Translations under genes and position numbers: made by a program
NCBI GenBank assembly: GCA_003641405.1
Contig: QNAF01000055.1
Coordinates: 1-11,684 of the forward strand
Direction of reading: 5' to 3'
Source of the DNA: Candidatus Zixiibacteriota bacterium
GTDB lineage: Bacteria; Zixibacteria; MSB-5A5; GN15; FEB-12
DNA length: 11,684 nucleotides
Part shown: positions 5,498 to 11,684 of the stretch, one piece after another
How positions within the stretch are numbered: the stretch's first letter is position 1
Layout of the letters: each line of letters opens with the position of its first letter
Notes under the pieces: generated by a model
What the model saw: the letters and a program-made list of their open reading frames with translations, nothing else
Database searches by the model: none
What the model was told of the DNA's origin: nothing

Positions 5498-6442
5498 ATG
5501 GCTCGACCCAGACAACAACGAACTCGCAGGCAGCACTACGTTCTGATGGTCAACCAGTCAGCTTCGTGCTACCAGGAGAAAGCAGTGCAGGGGCTGATCA
5601 ACGAGATCAAGCGCCGAAATGGTTCGTACACCGTCTACGAACCAGAGACCGCCCTGGAGCTGCTGAAACAGACAGAAGTGGTTGTGGGCAAACGTCGATC
5701 ATCCCGCGACCTGCCGGCACCGTACTCTCGCGGTGGCGCGGTCACAGCACTGGTGGCCTGTGGTGGCGATGGTACTTTCAATCTCGTCGCTCGAGTTGCT
5801 ATGGTGATGGATCTGCCGGTAGCTTGTCTGCCTCTGGGCAAAACCAACAATATCGCTCGTTCTCTTTATGAGAAACCCAACATTGAAACCGCCACCAAGA
5901 GAATACTTACTGGAAGCTATAAGGTAATCGACTGCGCAGTCGCGGCAGACCAGCCGTTTTTCGGCTCAATCGGAATAGGTCTGGTTCCGGAGTTGGCAGA
6001 GCAATTACAGGGAGGCCAGGTGCCGCGGTTTGGTATTGGCTGGTCTCGACTTGTTTCCAGAGTGGCTGCGGGAGTAGAGTTGAAGAAAACCGTTGTCAAG
6101 GTTGACAGTTTCCGTTTTGAGATCAGACCGATCATCCTCAACATCAATCTTCTCCCATATTCCGTTGGTCTTCCATTGTCCCCGGCCTCAATTGCCGACG
6201 ACGGCCTGCTTGAAATCATCTTTGACCAGGGCGACCACAAAGCGAGCTTCTCGGCTTACGCTCGTGCGATCCATAAGAAGAAGTACCTGTATGGCGACGA
6301 TATTCGCCTTTATCGAGGTACCGTGATTTCCTGCCAGCCAATGGACGGACAGATGCTGTACCTTGACGGTGAACTCATCAAGATACCGATGGAGACTCTT
6401 GAGATACGCATTAGTCCCAAGAAACTCAGTGTGCTCTGTTAG
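5498..6442 (+). CDS. diacylglycerol/sphingosine-kinase family lipid kinase
   Basis: Predicted cytosolic or membrane-associated lipid kinase of 314 residues, the usual size for bacterial DgkB/YegS-like proteins. The first strand of the catalytic domain is YVLMVNQSAS (14-23), the nucleotide-binding GGDGT is at 89-93 in CGGDGTFNLV, and PLGKTNNIARSL (112-123) replaces the common P-G-T-x-N-D-x-A-R. FFGSIGIGLVPELAE and ASIADDGLLEII match the conserved second-domain strand and acidic motif. The substrate could be diacylglycerol, a sphingoid or another lipid alcohol. The ATG at 5498 is the first start after an in-frame stop at 5492; GAGG at 5493-5496 is too close to be a normal ribosome site, so the message may be leaderless or poorly initiated. 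The next gene overlaps its end. Confidence 0.85.
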   Translation: MARPRQQRTRRQHYVLMVNQSASCYQEKAVQGLINEIKRRNGSYTVYEPETALELLKQTEVVVGKRRSSRDLPAPYSRGGAVTALVACGGDGTFNLVARVAMVMDLPVACLPLGKTNNIARSLYEKPNIETATKRILTGSYKVIDCAVAADQPFFGSIGIGLVPELAEQLQGGQVPRFGIGWSRLVSRVAAGVELKKTVVKVDSFRFEIRPIILNINLLPYSVGLPLSPASIADDGLLEIIFDQGDHKASFSAYARAIHKKKYLYGDDIRLYRGTVISCQPMDGQMLYLDGELIKIPMETLEIRISPKKLSVLC

Positions 6443-7046
6443 ACATTGTCTATTTGCAGTGATTGCCGGGTTGGTGCTGGTCGGTAGTGGTATGGCCGAC
6501 ACAACTTCTATCAAAGATCAGCCGCTGGCTGATAGCATCACAACCAGGACGACTATCGACACACTGCTGTTTGTACCGCTGCGGGACTTGTCGGCAACAA
6601 TGCAGGTCACGAGCCCTGTTGACCTGGAGAGGCACCTGCGCCAAAATCCCACCGTGGCACTATTCAAGTCGATGTTCGTGCCGGGGCTGGGGCAGATTGG
6701 CAATCGACGCTATGTCAAGGCGGCCTTGATCATTGGTCTTGAAGCGTGGTTGATAGGTACTGCCGTTGACCGGGCACAAGATACCCCGGACGCGAGAGAC
6801 GCCTACCTTTCAGCGGCATCAGTCTCAGAGCGCAACGGCTTGTTCTTTGAGTACGATGAACGCCGCAAGTCTCGTAACAAGTACATCTGGTTTGCCGGAC
6901 TTACAGTGTTCGTTTCGATGTTTGACGCCTATGTGGACGCTCACCTGTCCGGATCACCTGCCGACAAACGCAACGAAAAGCTGGCCTTTGATATTGGGCC
7001 GAACGAATCCGGCGGTATGAGCGCTACTCTGGCGTTCAAGTTCTAG
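6429..7046 (+). CDS. DUF5683-like membrane protein with signal sequence
   Basis: Protein of about 205 residues if started at the GTG at 6429, a 14-base overlap with the lipid-kinase gene. That start yields a compact signal sequence (MCSVRH, then a hydrophobic stretch, likely cleavage after GMA at residue 23). A TTG at 6363 would give 227 residues with an unlikely long N-terminus. Landmarks from the GTG start: MFVPGLGQIGNRRYVKAAL (82-100), RRKSRNKYIWFAGL (145-158) and DAYVDAHL (166-173). These resemble the DUF5683 family (PGxGQIYNxxYWKAP, then DAYVDAHL), common in Bacteroidetes and relatives and of unknown function. Two hydrophobic segments at about 97-112 and 150-168 suggest membrane insertion. 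Coupling to a lipid kinase is seen, but its meaning is unknown. Confidence 0.72.
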   Translation: MCSVRHCLFAVIAGLVLVGSGMADTTSIKDQPLADSITTRTTIDTLLFVPLRDLSATMQVTSPVDLERHLRQNPTVALFKSMFVPGLGQIGNRRYVKAALIIGLEAWLIGTAVDRAQDTPDARDAYLSAASVSERNGLFFEYDERRKSRNKYIWFAGLTVFVSMFDAYVDAHLSGSPADKRNEKLAFDIGPNESGGMSATLAFKF

Positions 7047-7074
7047 CACGGTGTTGAGAAACTGATAGACGGTG

Positions 7075-7135
7075 GGCGGTGTACGTCCTCGTGCGCCGCC
7101 TGGCACCGAAATATCGGCAGACGAGGACGTCTGCC
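7075..7135. repeat. twin hairpin repeat, copy 2
   Basis: The first hairpin has arms GGCGGTGTACG (7075-7085) and CGTGCGCCGCC (7090-7100), eleven pairs with two wobbles, and loop TCCT. The second is GGCAGACG (7116-7123), loop AGGA, CGTCTGCC (7128-7135), a perfect 8-bp stem. The cores ACGTCCTCGT (7083-7092) and ACGAGGACGT (7121-7130) are exact reverse complements, so the unit is two opposite-facing hairpins. Reverse-complemented, the second reads GGCAGACGTCCTCGTCTGCC, 17 of 20 identical to the palindrome at 2257-2276. Confidence 0.7.
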
Positions 7136-7196
7136 GCGCACGGGAACTGTCAGATTCCACAGCAAGGGACCTGTTGATAAATCCCATAGCAGTGTT

Positions 7197-7245
7197 GTGT
7201 CGAGTCCTGATTTCCCGCCAAAGGCGGGAGATTGTGACCCGACAC
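7197..7245. repeat. nested two-tier hairpin, unit 1
   Basis: The outer arms GTGTCGAGTC (7197-7206) and GACCCGACAC (7236-7245) pair at nine of ten positions. The inner stem TCCCGCC (7213-7219) / GGCGGGA (7223-7229) is perfect around AAA. The internal loop is six bases on each side. Unit 2 at 7282-7324 has the same architecture and the same inner stem with a TTT loop. Confidence 0.7.
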
Positions 7246-7281
7246 GCAGTGACCTGTCACGTTACATTATGTCACATAACA

Positions 7282-7324
7282 GAGTCAGGTCTCATCCCGC
7301 CTTTGGCGGGAAAGGACCTGACTC
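7282..7324. repeat. nested two-tier hairpin, unit 2
   Basis: The outer arms GAGTCAGGTC (7282-7291) and GACCTGACTC (7315-7324) are perfectly complementary. The inner stem TCCCGCC (7295-7301) / GGCGGGA (7305-7311) is perfect around TTT, with three unpaired bases each side. It is inverted relative to unit 1 (AAA versus TTT centre). Between the units lies a small GTGAC-CT-GTCAC hairpin at 7249-7260. Confidence 0.72.
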
Positions 7325-7402
7325 AACTCATGGAGAGGGTTTTTTCAACAGGCCCCAAGTTGTGGGCCACCAATCAGCAGCGCGGGGATGCTGCCCTGCG
7401 GA

Positions 7403-8773
7403 CTACTCCATATCTTTCCCGATGGAGTATTTCTTGATCTTATCGAAAAGCGTTGTGTAGTCGATCTTGAGGACTTTAGCACACTTGCGCTTGTTACCGC
7501 GCACGTCTTTCAGCACACGAATGATCGTCGCGCGTTCGGCCTGACCCTGGGCATGCGCGCCGATCTCTTTGAGACCTGCGCCGTCGCGCAGTTTGATCTC
7601 ATCGGTGCGACGCAAACGGATAGCCAGATGTTCCGGTGTAACTTTTTTGCCTTCAGCCAGAATAATTGCGCGTTCGATTGTATTCTCAAGTTCACGAACA
7701 TTGCCGGGCCAGTGATATTTCTCCAGCAGATCCAGGGCATCCCTGGTTAGTGACTTGAGTGACTTTTTCATTTCCCGGCTGTACTTCTCCACGAACGACT
7801 CCGCCAGCGCCTTGACGTCGCCGGACCGCTCTCTGAGAGGCGGGATATTTAGCGGGAACACTGACAGCCGGTAGTAAAGATCCTCACGGAACTTCTTAAG
7901 ACGGATAATTTCCGGTAAATCCATATTGGTAGCAGCGATCACACGAACGTCAACATCAACTGTCTTGGTGCCGCCGAGACGCTCGAAGTTCTTCTGTTGC
8001 AACACTCGCAGGAGTTTTGCCTGCAGCGAGATATCCATATCGCCGATTTCATCGAGGAACACCGTCCCGCCGTTGGCGATCTCAAATTTGCCCATCTTGC
8101 GGACGTGTGCACCTGTGAAGGCTCCCTTCTCAGAGCCGAACAGCTCGTTTTCCAGAAGCTCACCAGGTATTGCCGCACAGTTGATCGTTATATACGGACC
8201 ATCCTTGCGGTGTGACAGGTTGTGTATGGCGCGTGCGAACAGTTCCTTACCGGTGCCGGATTCACCCTGCAACAGCACGGAGGCATCGCTGCGCGCAACC
8301 TTCTGAATCATCCGACTGAGTTCGAGCATTTTCTCGTCGGTGCCGATGATATTCTTCAACCCATGATCTGCCAGCAACTCCTGTCTCAGTAGCGTGTTTT
8401 CCGCTACCAGACGGCGGTTTTCCAGTGCCCGCCCTATCAGCACACACAGGTGCTCGGTGTCGAACGGTTTGGTAATAAAATCGTAGGCGCCCTTTTTCAT
8501 CGCCGACACCGCGTCTTCGATGGTGCCGTAGGCGGTCATTATTATCACCGAAGTGTCATTGTCGATTTCTTTCGTCTGTGCCAGGACTTTCAGACCGTCA
8601 ATATTCGGCATACGCAAATCTGTGAGAACCAGGTCGTACGATTTGTTAGACACCAGATCAATTGCCTGTTGTCCATCACCTGCTGCATCGACGCGATAAC
8701 CTTCTTCGGTCAGCGTGTCGAACAACATATTGCGCATAGAGTCTTTGTCATCAACTACCAGGATGTTGGGCAT
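7403..8773 (-). CDS. NtrC-family sigma-54-dependent response regulator
   Basis: Cytoplasmic transcription activator of 456 residues with the three usual domains. The receiver (1-120) has acidic D8/D9, phospho-acceptor D52 in LTDLRMP, T80 and K102. The AAA+ domain (about 142-375) has Walker A GESGTGKE (170-177), the sigma-54 contact loop GAFTGA (217-222), Walker B GGTVFLDE (235-242), the arginine-finger region FREDLYYRLSVFPL and HWPGNVREL. A Fis-type helix-turn-helix fills the last 44 residues (RGNKRKCAKVLKIDYTTLFDKIKKY). All key residues are intact, so it should hydrolyse ATP and remodel sigma-54 holoenzyme when phosphorylated. The ATG at 8773 has GAGGAG five bases before it. No sensor kinase is nearby, and no convincing -24/-12 promoter was found in the window, so partner and targets are unknown. 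Confidence 0.95.
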   Translation of the reverse strand: MPNILVVDDKDSMRNMLFDTLTEEGYRVDAAGDGQQAIDLVSNKSYDLVLTDLRMPNIDGLKVLAQTKEIDNDTSVIIMTAYGTIEDAVSAMKKGAYDFITKPFDTEHLCVLIGRALENRRLVAENTLLRQELLADHGLKNIIGTDEKMLELSRMIQKVARSDASVLLQGESGTGKELFARAIHNLSHRKDGPYITINCAAIPGELLENELFGSEKGAFTGAHVRKMGKFEIANGGTVFLDEIGDMDISLQAKLLRVLQQKNFERLGGTKTVDVDVRVIAATNMDLPEIIRLKKFREDLYYRLSVFPLNIPPLRERSGDVKALAESFVEKYSREMKKSLKSLTRDALDLLEKYHWPGNVRELENTIERAIILAEGKKVTPEHLAIRLRRTDEIKLRDGAGLKEIGAHAQGQAERATIIRVLKDVRGNKRKCAKVLKIDYTTLFDKIKKYSIGKDME

Positions 8774-8778
8774 TGTTG

Positions 8779-8784
8779 CTCCTC
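8779..8784 (-). promoter_or_regulatory. ribosome binding site of the response regulator
   Basis: In minus-strand sense GAGGAG lies five bases before the ATG at 8773, which fixes the start of the regulator at MPNILVVDD. Confidence 0.7.
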
Positions 8785-8929
8785 AGACACAAAGTTCACC
8801 TTCCTCAGCACCGCGGGTGAGTATACGGATCATCCCTTGTATCGGTTCCAAAGCGGTACTCATAAAGGGCTTTGCCTGTGCAAATGTTGGACAGTAAGTC
8901 CAGGAGACGTGAAGATTGAACTGCTTAGT

Positions 8930-9388
8930 CTATCTCAGATCGAAACAGGCAGTTATGCTACTCTTGAGGATATCGGCACGAAGACAATATCTGCCAGACG
9001 GAAGTCGCGGAGAATTGAGTCTGCTGGTGTTGAGTGTAAGACGGTAGTAGCCGAAACCCAGGTTCCTGACCATCACCGGGTACAGGAACATCTGGTTACC
9101 ATCCAGCAGACTGATTGAGACATTACAGATTGGCTCTTCAATGACGAATTCGATTGAAGCTGACGGCGTGACCTCGGCAGGAATGTTCCGGACCTCGATG
9201 GAGTCAATCCTCTCCGCCCTGATAAGCGTCACCAGGGAGTCAGAAACAGTGACTTCCGGCTCAACCCAGATAGTCTGATATTTGTCTGATGTCAGGCCGG
9301 TACCTTGCTCTGCGCCAGGACCGCCTTTCCTGCCACAACCGGTGACAACAACAGCCAGACACAGAAACATCAACAGGGGATTTTTCAT
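8930..9388 (-). CDS. small lipoprotein coupled to the FlgD-Ig protein
   Basis: Predicted lipoprotein of 152 residues. Residues 1-18 are a type II signal (KNPLLMFLCLAVVV) with the lipobox V-T-G-C at C18, followed by a Gly/Gln-rich linker. The mature part consists of strands (IEFVIEEPICNVSISLLDG, FLYPVMVRNLGFGYYRLTLNT, RLPSGRYCLRADIL) with the layout of a FlgD-type Ig fold: a property strand, then Y-hydrophobic-L, then SGxYxLR. That resemblance is weak, but it matches the neighbour. The start overlaps the neighbour's stop as ATGA, which indicates co-translation and suggests a joint envelope complex. Function is unknown. Confidence 0.78.
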   Translation of the reverse strand: MKNPLLMFLCLAVVVTGCGRKGGPGAEQGTGLTSDKYQTIWVEPEVTVSDSLVTLIRAERIDSIEVRNIPAEVTPSASIEFVIEEPICNVSISLLDGNQMFLYPVMVRNLGFGYYRLTLNTSRLNSPRLPSGRYCLRADILKSSITACFDLR

Positions 9389-10041
9389 TTGCCTTTGGGG
9401 AGTACCTGTTTCTCGTGTATAAAATCATCCACGGTAAGTCTGACCACAAAAACAATGTAGGTCTTTGTATGCAACCTGGTCGGTCGCCAGTCAATCGCAT
9501 AATCGCCAGCTAACATGACCGAGTCCTTCAGAAGAGCCTTCAGTGTCGTACCCTGGGTGTTACAGATATCCAGTGAGACAACAGACGAATCGCTCTGTAG
9601 TACGAAGTTTATCTCGCCTGTTTCGCTCCAGTTGTCGATATCAAGCGAAGAAGTTGTTTCTCCCTTCGAGTACGCCATAAACAACTCGCCACTCCGGTTT
9701 CCCCCGCAGTCGTTGGTTTCATAGAAATACTGTCCCCGAGTTACATACTTGCCGGAATCGTCTTTACAGTCCCAATATAGATTGTAGTAACCGTAATCAA
9801 TTTGATCGTCCACAAGATGACGAACAAGATTACTGTCAGAATCGAAGATATCGACCGTCATCTGACAGGGATTATTACTCTCCTGGGCAAGCCAGACTCG
9901 AACGTTCTCTGCTTTTGCACTGTCCCTGGGTCGATTCTTCAGTTCATTCCAGTCTCCTCCGGCAAGTACCGAAGAAACCGAGAGGAAACAAATAACCGCG
10001 GACAAAAGTGCTGCTGTGAGATTTCGCATAAAGTTCTTCAT
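9385..10041 (-). CDS. secreted protein with two FlgD-type Ig domains
   Basis: Exported protein of 218 residues. Residues 1-27 are a signal peptide ending VLA. The first Ig-like domain (about 48-115) carries the FlgD signature: MTVDIFDSDSNLVRHLVDD, YYNLYWDCKDDSGKYVTRGQYFYE. The second (about 144-215) repeats the plan in diverged form: VVSLDICNTQGTTLKALLKD, GDYAIDWRP, KTYIVFVV. In flagellar hook cap protein FlgD this fold sits in an assembly scaffold. In stand-alone secreted proteins it usually serves as a structural or cell-surface module. There are no enzymatic residues and no C-terminal sorting signal. It is followed by an ATGA-coupled lipoprotein. M5 is an alternative start; neither has a strong ribosome site. 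Confidence 0.78.
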   Translation of the reverse strand: MKNFMRNLTAALLSAVICFLSVSSVLAGGDWNELKNRPRDSAKAENVRVWLAQESNNPCQMTVDIFDSDSNLVRHLVDDQIDYGYYNLYWDCKDDSGKYVTRGQYFYETNDCGGNRSGELFMAYSKGETTSSLDIDNWSETGEINFVLQSDSSVVSLDICNTQGTTLKALLKDSVMLAGDYAIDWRPTRLHTKTYIVFVVRLTVDDFIHEKQVLPKGK

Positions 10042-10046
10042 CCGAT

Positions 10047-10081
10047 AATGATCATTTTACTGATGACGGACGCAAGCTCAA
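10047..10081 (-). promoter_or_regulatory. possible promoter overlapped by a palindrome
   Basis: In minus-strand sense, TTGAGC (10081-10076) and TAAAAT (10059-10054), 16 bases apart, form a plausible promoter just ahead of the FlgD-Ig gene. The perfect palindrome AATGATCATT (10047-10056) overlaps the -10 end and start region and could bind a dimeric repressor. The leader would be only about nine bases. The gene may instead be read through from the nuclease gene, 59 bases upstream. Confidence 0.25.
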
Positions 10082-10100
10082 ACATCTTCTTATACTATTG

Positions 10101-10775
10101 TCAGGGCTTGCAGTTTCGACAGGGAGACAGCCCGGCTGCCAGACCTTCTTCACGGGTTGAAAAGACACGGCGACGGTTCGCTGCGAGATTGCGCACCGAA
10201 CTGCAGCTCGGTCGATGTAATCTGTATGAACCGACTGGGCTTACGTAGTATTCCTCCGGCTCGTGCTGAACAGACCACAATCCCGTACCCCGTCCAATTG
10301 CGCGCCGCTGCGCCTCCAGCAGTCCTGCGACTTCCGGCCTTTCAAACTCGTCATCGCCAAACAAATACACATAGGCCAACCCACTGTCCAGCAAGACCTG
10401 GTTGACAAAAAGGCTGTCTATATAAAGGTAGCCCAGAAGACGTCCGTACCTGTCACGGCGGCGGTCGGCGTACTTGATAGTAGCCTTCTTTCCCAAAACA
10501 AGCCTGCCCAATAGCGACGTTGCCTCGTCAAAGAAGGGTTCCCCTCTCTCTGGCGTGTCGATGGCCAGCAGGCGAAGCTTATCTCCGCCCAATAGCTCCA
10601 CCGTATCGCCGTCGATGATCCTGTGGACAATAAACCGGTCGCCGGGCTGCCTTTCCGGACCAATCTGCTCTACTAGGCGAAGGACTACAATTAAGAGCGC
10701 CACCGTAATAACGAAGGCGACTGTGGCCAGTCGTCGAGCACTGGATTTCGATCGTTTATGCCGGGTTGCCGTCAA
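10101..10775 (-). CDS. membrane-anchored thermonuclease (SNase-like) with Cys/His C-terminal motif
   Basis: Staphylococcal-nuclease-like protein of 224 residues. A basic N-terminus and one hydrophobic segment (17-35) anchor it, with the catalytic domain probably outside the inner membrane. SNase residues are all present: RIIDGDTV with D55 and D57, R68 (LRLLAIDTPE), D73, E76 and R112 in YGRLLGYLY. The C-terminal 45 residues hold H187-x3-C191 and C219-x2-C222 in HRPSCSSV...STREEGLAAGLSPCRNC, a likely zinc-binding motif of the Ada-like type found behind some nuclease domains. The start is TTG at 10775, backed by GAGG six bases before it; no ATG precedes the membrane segment. It overlaps the end of the SbcC-like gene by 20 bases, so the two are probably co-expressed. 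Confidence 0.88.
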   Translation of the reverse strand: MTATRHKRSKSSARRLATVAFVITVALLIVVLRLVEQIGPERQPGDRFIVHRIIDGDTVELLGGDKLRLLAIDTPERGEPFFDEATSLLGRLVLGKKATIKYADRRRDRYGRLLGYLYIDSLFVNQVLLDSGLAYVYLFGDDEFERPEVAGLLEAQRRAIGRGTGLWSVQHEPEEYYVSPVGSYRLHRPSCSSVRNLAANRRRVFSTREEGLAAGLSPCRNCKP

Positions 10776-11684
10776 TTACTACCTCAGAGTACCCCGCAGC
10801 CGTCGGTACGACTTCGATTAGTGATTCCACCTTGTTCTTCAATTCTTCGAGATGAGTCACGAGAAAAATCTGTGAGAAACGACTTCGCAGGTTGGCCAGA
10901 GCTTCAAAGATGAGATCCCGGCGACCGCTGTCCTGCGACCCAAAGACCTCGTCAAGAATCACGAACGATTTATCCAACCCGGCCGATTCTGTCAATGCTG
11001 ATGATATGGCCAGTCGCAGACAAAGGCTCGCAAGATCTTTCTCACCTCCGGAAAAACGTTCAACCCCGTGGAACTTGCCACAATCCATAATCTGCAAATT
11101 GTAGTCGTTGTCCAGTTCAACCAAACTGTATTTTCCACCGCTCATACTGGTAAGGAGGTCGCTCGACAGTTCCGCCAAACGAGGTCTTATCCGCCCGATT
11201 GTGTACTTGCGAAAATCGCCAAACAACCGCACCAGTCCCTCAACGTAGAACTGCTCAGTTCTGCACTCCTTAAGCTCGTCTACCGCTTTATCGAGTCGAG
11301 CGAGTTCCTCGAGTTTCATCTCCAGTTCTTTTTGGATTATTTCCAGTTCCCTGCCTGTCCTGTCAGACTCCGCTTTTGTTTCTTCCAGCTTCTGCTGATG
11401 GGCGATGAACTTCTTCTTGACGCTATCGAATGCCGCAACATCGTAGCCGATCTCTCCGCGCTGACGAACAAACTCAGCTACCTCAGTATCAATCGCTTTT
11501 AACTGGGCCTCGGCTACCCCTATATCATTAAGTAGTACCGGCAGAGTGTCCAGTTGACCCTTTAGTTGCTGCGCCTGTGACTGCTTCTTATCGAGTTGAG
11601 CTACCCTGGCACCAACCTCTTGCAGCTTCTCAGGATCGAAAACGATCTCCCCAATTCCGGCCAGGCTATTCGATAAGTCGGACA
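10756..11684 (-). CDS. sbcC: SbcC/Rad50-type SMC-like ATPase, C-terminal part (partial at window end)
   Basis: The frame stays open to the window edge, giving about 309 codons of the C-terminal half; the start lies beyond 11684. Residues about 1-145 of the visible part are a Glu/Gln/Lys/Leu-rich coiled coil that includes EIGYDVAAFDSVKKKF, resembling the segment just after the Rad50 zinc hook. The ATPase lobe follows: signature FSGGEKD (210-216), Walker B FVILDE (240-245) with D-loop GSQD, and the H-loop histidine in LVTH (277). SbcC works with nuclease SbcD to process hairpins and double-strand ends. No SbcD is visible; it would be expected upstream, outside the window. The N-terminal Walker A and the hook CxxC are also outside, so an SMC-like relative other than SbcC cannot be excluded. 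The stop overlaps the thermonuclease start. Confidence 0.85.
   Translation of the reverse strand, partial: SDLSNSLAGIGEIVFDPEKLQEVGARVAQLDKKQSQAQQLKGQLDTLPVLLNDIGVAEAQLKAIDTEVAEFVRQRGEIGYDVAAFDSVKKKFIAHQQKLEETKAESDRTGRELEIIQKELEMKLEELARLDKAVDELKECRTEQFYVEGLVRLFGDFRKYTIGRIRPRLAELSSDLLTSMSGGKYSLVELDNDYNLQIMDCGKFHGVERFSGGEKDLASLCLRLAISSALTESAGLDKSFVILDEVFGSQDSGRRDLIFEALANLRSRFSQIFLVTHLEELKNKVESLIEVVPTAAGYSEVVIDGNPA
10782..10785 (-). promoter_or_regulatory. ribosome binding site deciding a TTG start
   Basis: GAGG in minus-strand sense lies six bases before the TTG at 10775 and inside the last codons of the SbcC-like gene. It is the only good initiation signal for the nuclease gene, which has no ATG nearby. 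Confidence 0.55.

Larger units (their letters stand above)
7166..7356. mobile_element. possible MITE-like element with imperfect terminal inverted repeats
   Basis: GGGACCTGTTGATAAATCCC (7166-7185) and GGGTTTTTTCAACAGGCCCC (7337-7356) are reverse complements at 17 of 20 positions. Between them lie two nested hairpins and no coding frame. The 191-bp length fits a non-autonomous element. No clear target-site duplication is visible in the flanking bases, and no transposase is encoded in the window, so mobility is only inferred. Confidence 0.4.
7047..7402. other. convergent intergenic region packed with hairpins
   Basis: The 356 bases between two convergent genes hold no convincing coding frame. 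They contain the twin hairpin copy 2 (7075-7135), a possible MITE-like element (7166-7356) with two nested hairpins, and a GGCCC/GGGCC hairpin at 7351-7368. Any of these stems may stop transcription from either side, but none is followed directly by a T-run. Confidence 0.6.

Noticed and set aside
5491..5871. Plus-strand frame of 126 codons
   Set aside because: It overlaps the lipid-kinase gene, whose GGDGT domain is coded in another frame.
7197..7324. CRISPR array
   Set aside because: The repeated palindromes occur only twice, in inverted orientation with no regular spacers, and no cas gene is present.
7072..7460. Plus-strand frames of 87 and 121 codons in the convergent gap
   Set aside because: They run through palindromic repeats and into the antisense of the response regulator; the translations have no domain-like pattern.
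8774..8929. Sigma-54 promoter upstream of the response regulator
   Set aside because: The nearest candidate (minus-strand TGTCCAACATTTGCA) lacks the GG and has wrong spacing to GC. A TATACT -10-like box also has no -35 at suitable distance.
8450..9118. Plus-strand open frame of 222 codons
   Set aside because: It is antisense to the response-regulator receiver region and the lipoprotein 3' end, both of which have clear domains, and its product matches nothing recognisable.

Overview
The window looks like chromosomal DNA of an uncultured-type Gram-negative bacterium of moderate GC content. The gene content points this way: a secreted beta-helix protein ending in a dockerin-like duplex, FlgD-type Ig domains, a DUF5683-like protein, several lipoproteins, an exosortase/EpsI pair and a sigma-54 response regulator. 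This mix, together with many palindromic intergenic repeats, recalls candidate phyla of the FCB/Zixibacteria kind. That placement is inference; no rRNA or other taxonomic marker is present.

Layout. (1) 1-357: intergenic DNA with nested inverted repeats, a hairpin, one copy of a dispersed repeat and a good sigma70-like promoter. (2) 358-2085 (+): large secreted beta-helix / Fn3-like / dockerin-like protein. (3) 2086-2385: intergenic repeat cluster (inverted repeats, twin hairpins, second copy of the dispersed repeat). (4) 5331-2386 (-): tightly packed operon of exosortase, EpsI-family protein, UbiA-family decaprenyl-phosphate phosphoribosyltransferase-like enzyme and a small lipoprotein. Two of its three junctions are ATGA stop/start overlaps. 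(5) 5498-7046 (+): diacylglycerol/sphingosine-kinase-family lipid kinase overlapping a DUF5683-like membrane protein. (6) 7047-7402: convergent intergenic region with two hairpin families and a possible MITE-like element. (7) 11684-7403 (-): the C-terminal part of an SbcC/Rad50-type ATPase (cut by the window end), a membrane-anchored thermonuclease with a Cys/His tail, a two-domain FlgD-Ig secreted protein coupled by ATGA to a lipoprotein, and an NtrC-family sigma-54 activator.

How the parts may work together. The exosortase operon is a protein-sorting module placed with a polyprenyl-phosphate-modifying enzyme and opposite a lipid kinase, so the region may combine protein anchoring and lipid chemistry. 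No PEP-CTERM substrate is encoded here; the one large secreted protein ends in a dockerin-like module instead. SbcC and the nuclease share a transcription unit with overlapping reading frames, which suggests DNA processing. The regulator has no partner kinase in the window.

The most unusual structure is between the genes. A hairpin pair recurs at two loci about 4.8 kb apart with a compensatory base-pair change. Two nested two-tier hairpins lie inside a pair of imperfect 20-bp terminal inverted repeats. A diverged direct repeat flanks the beta-helix gene.
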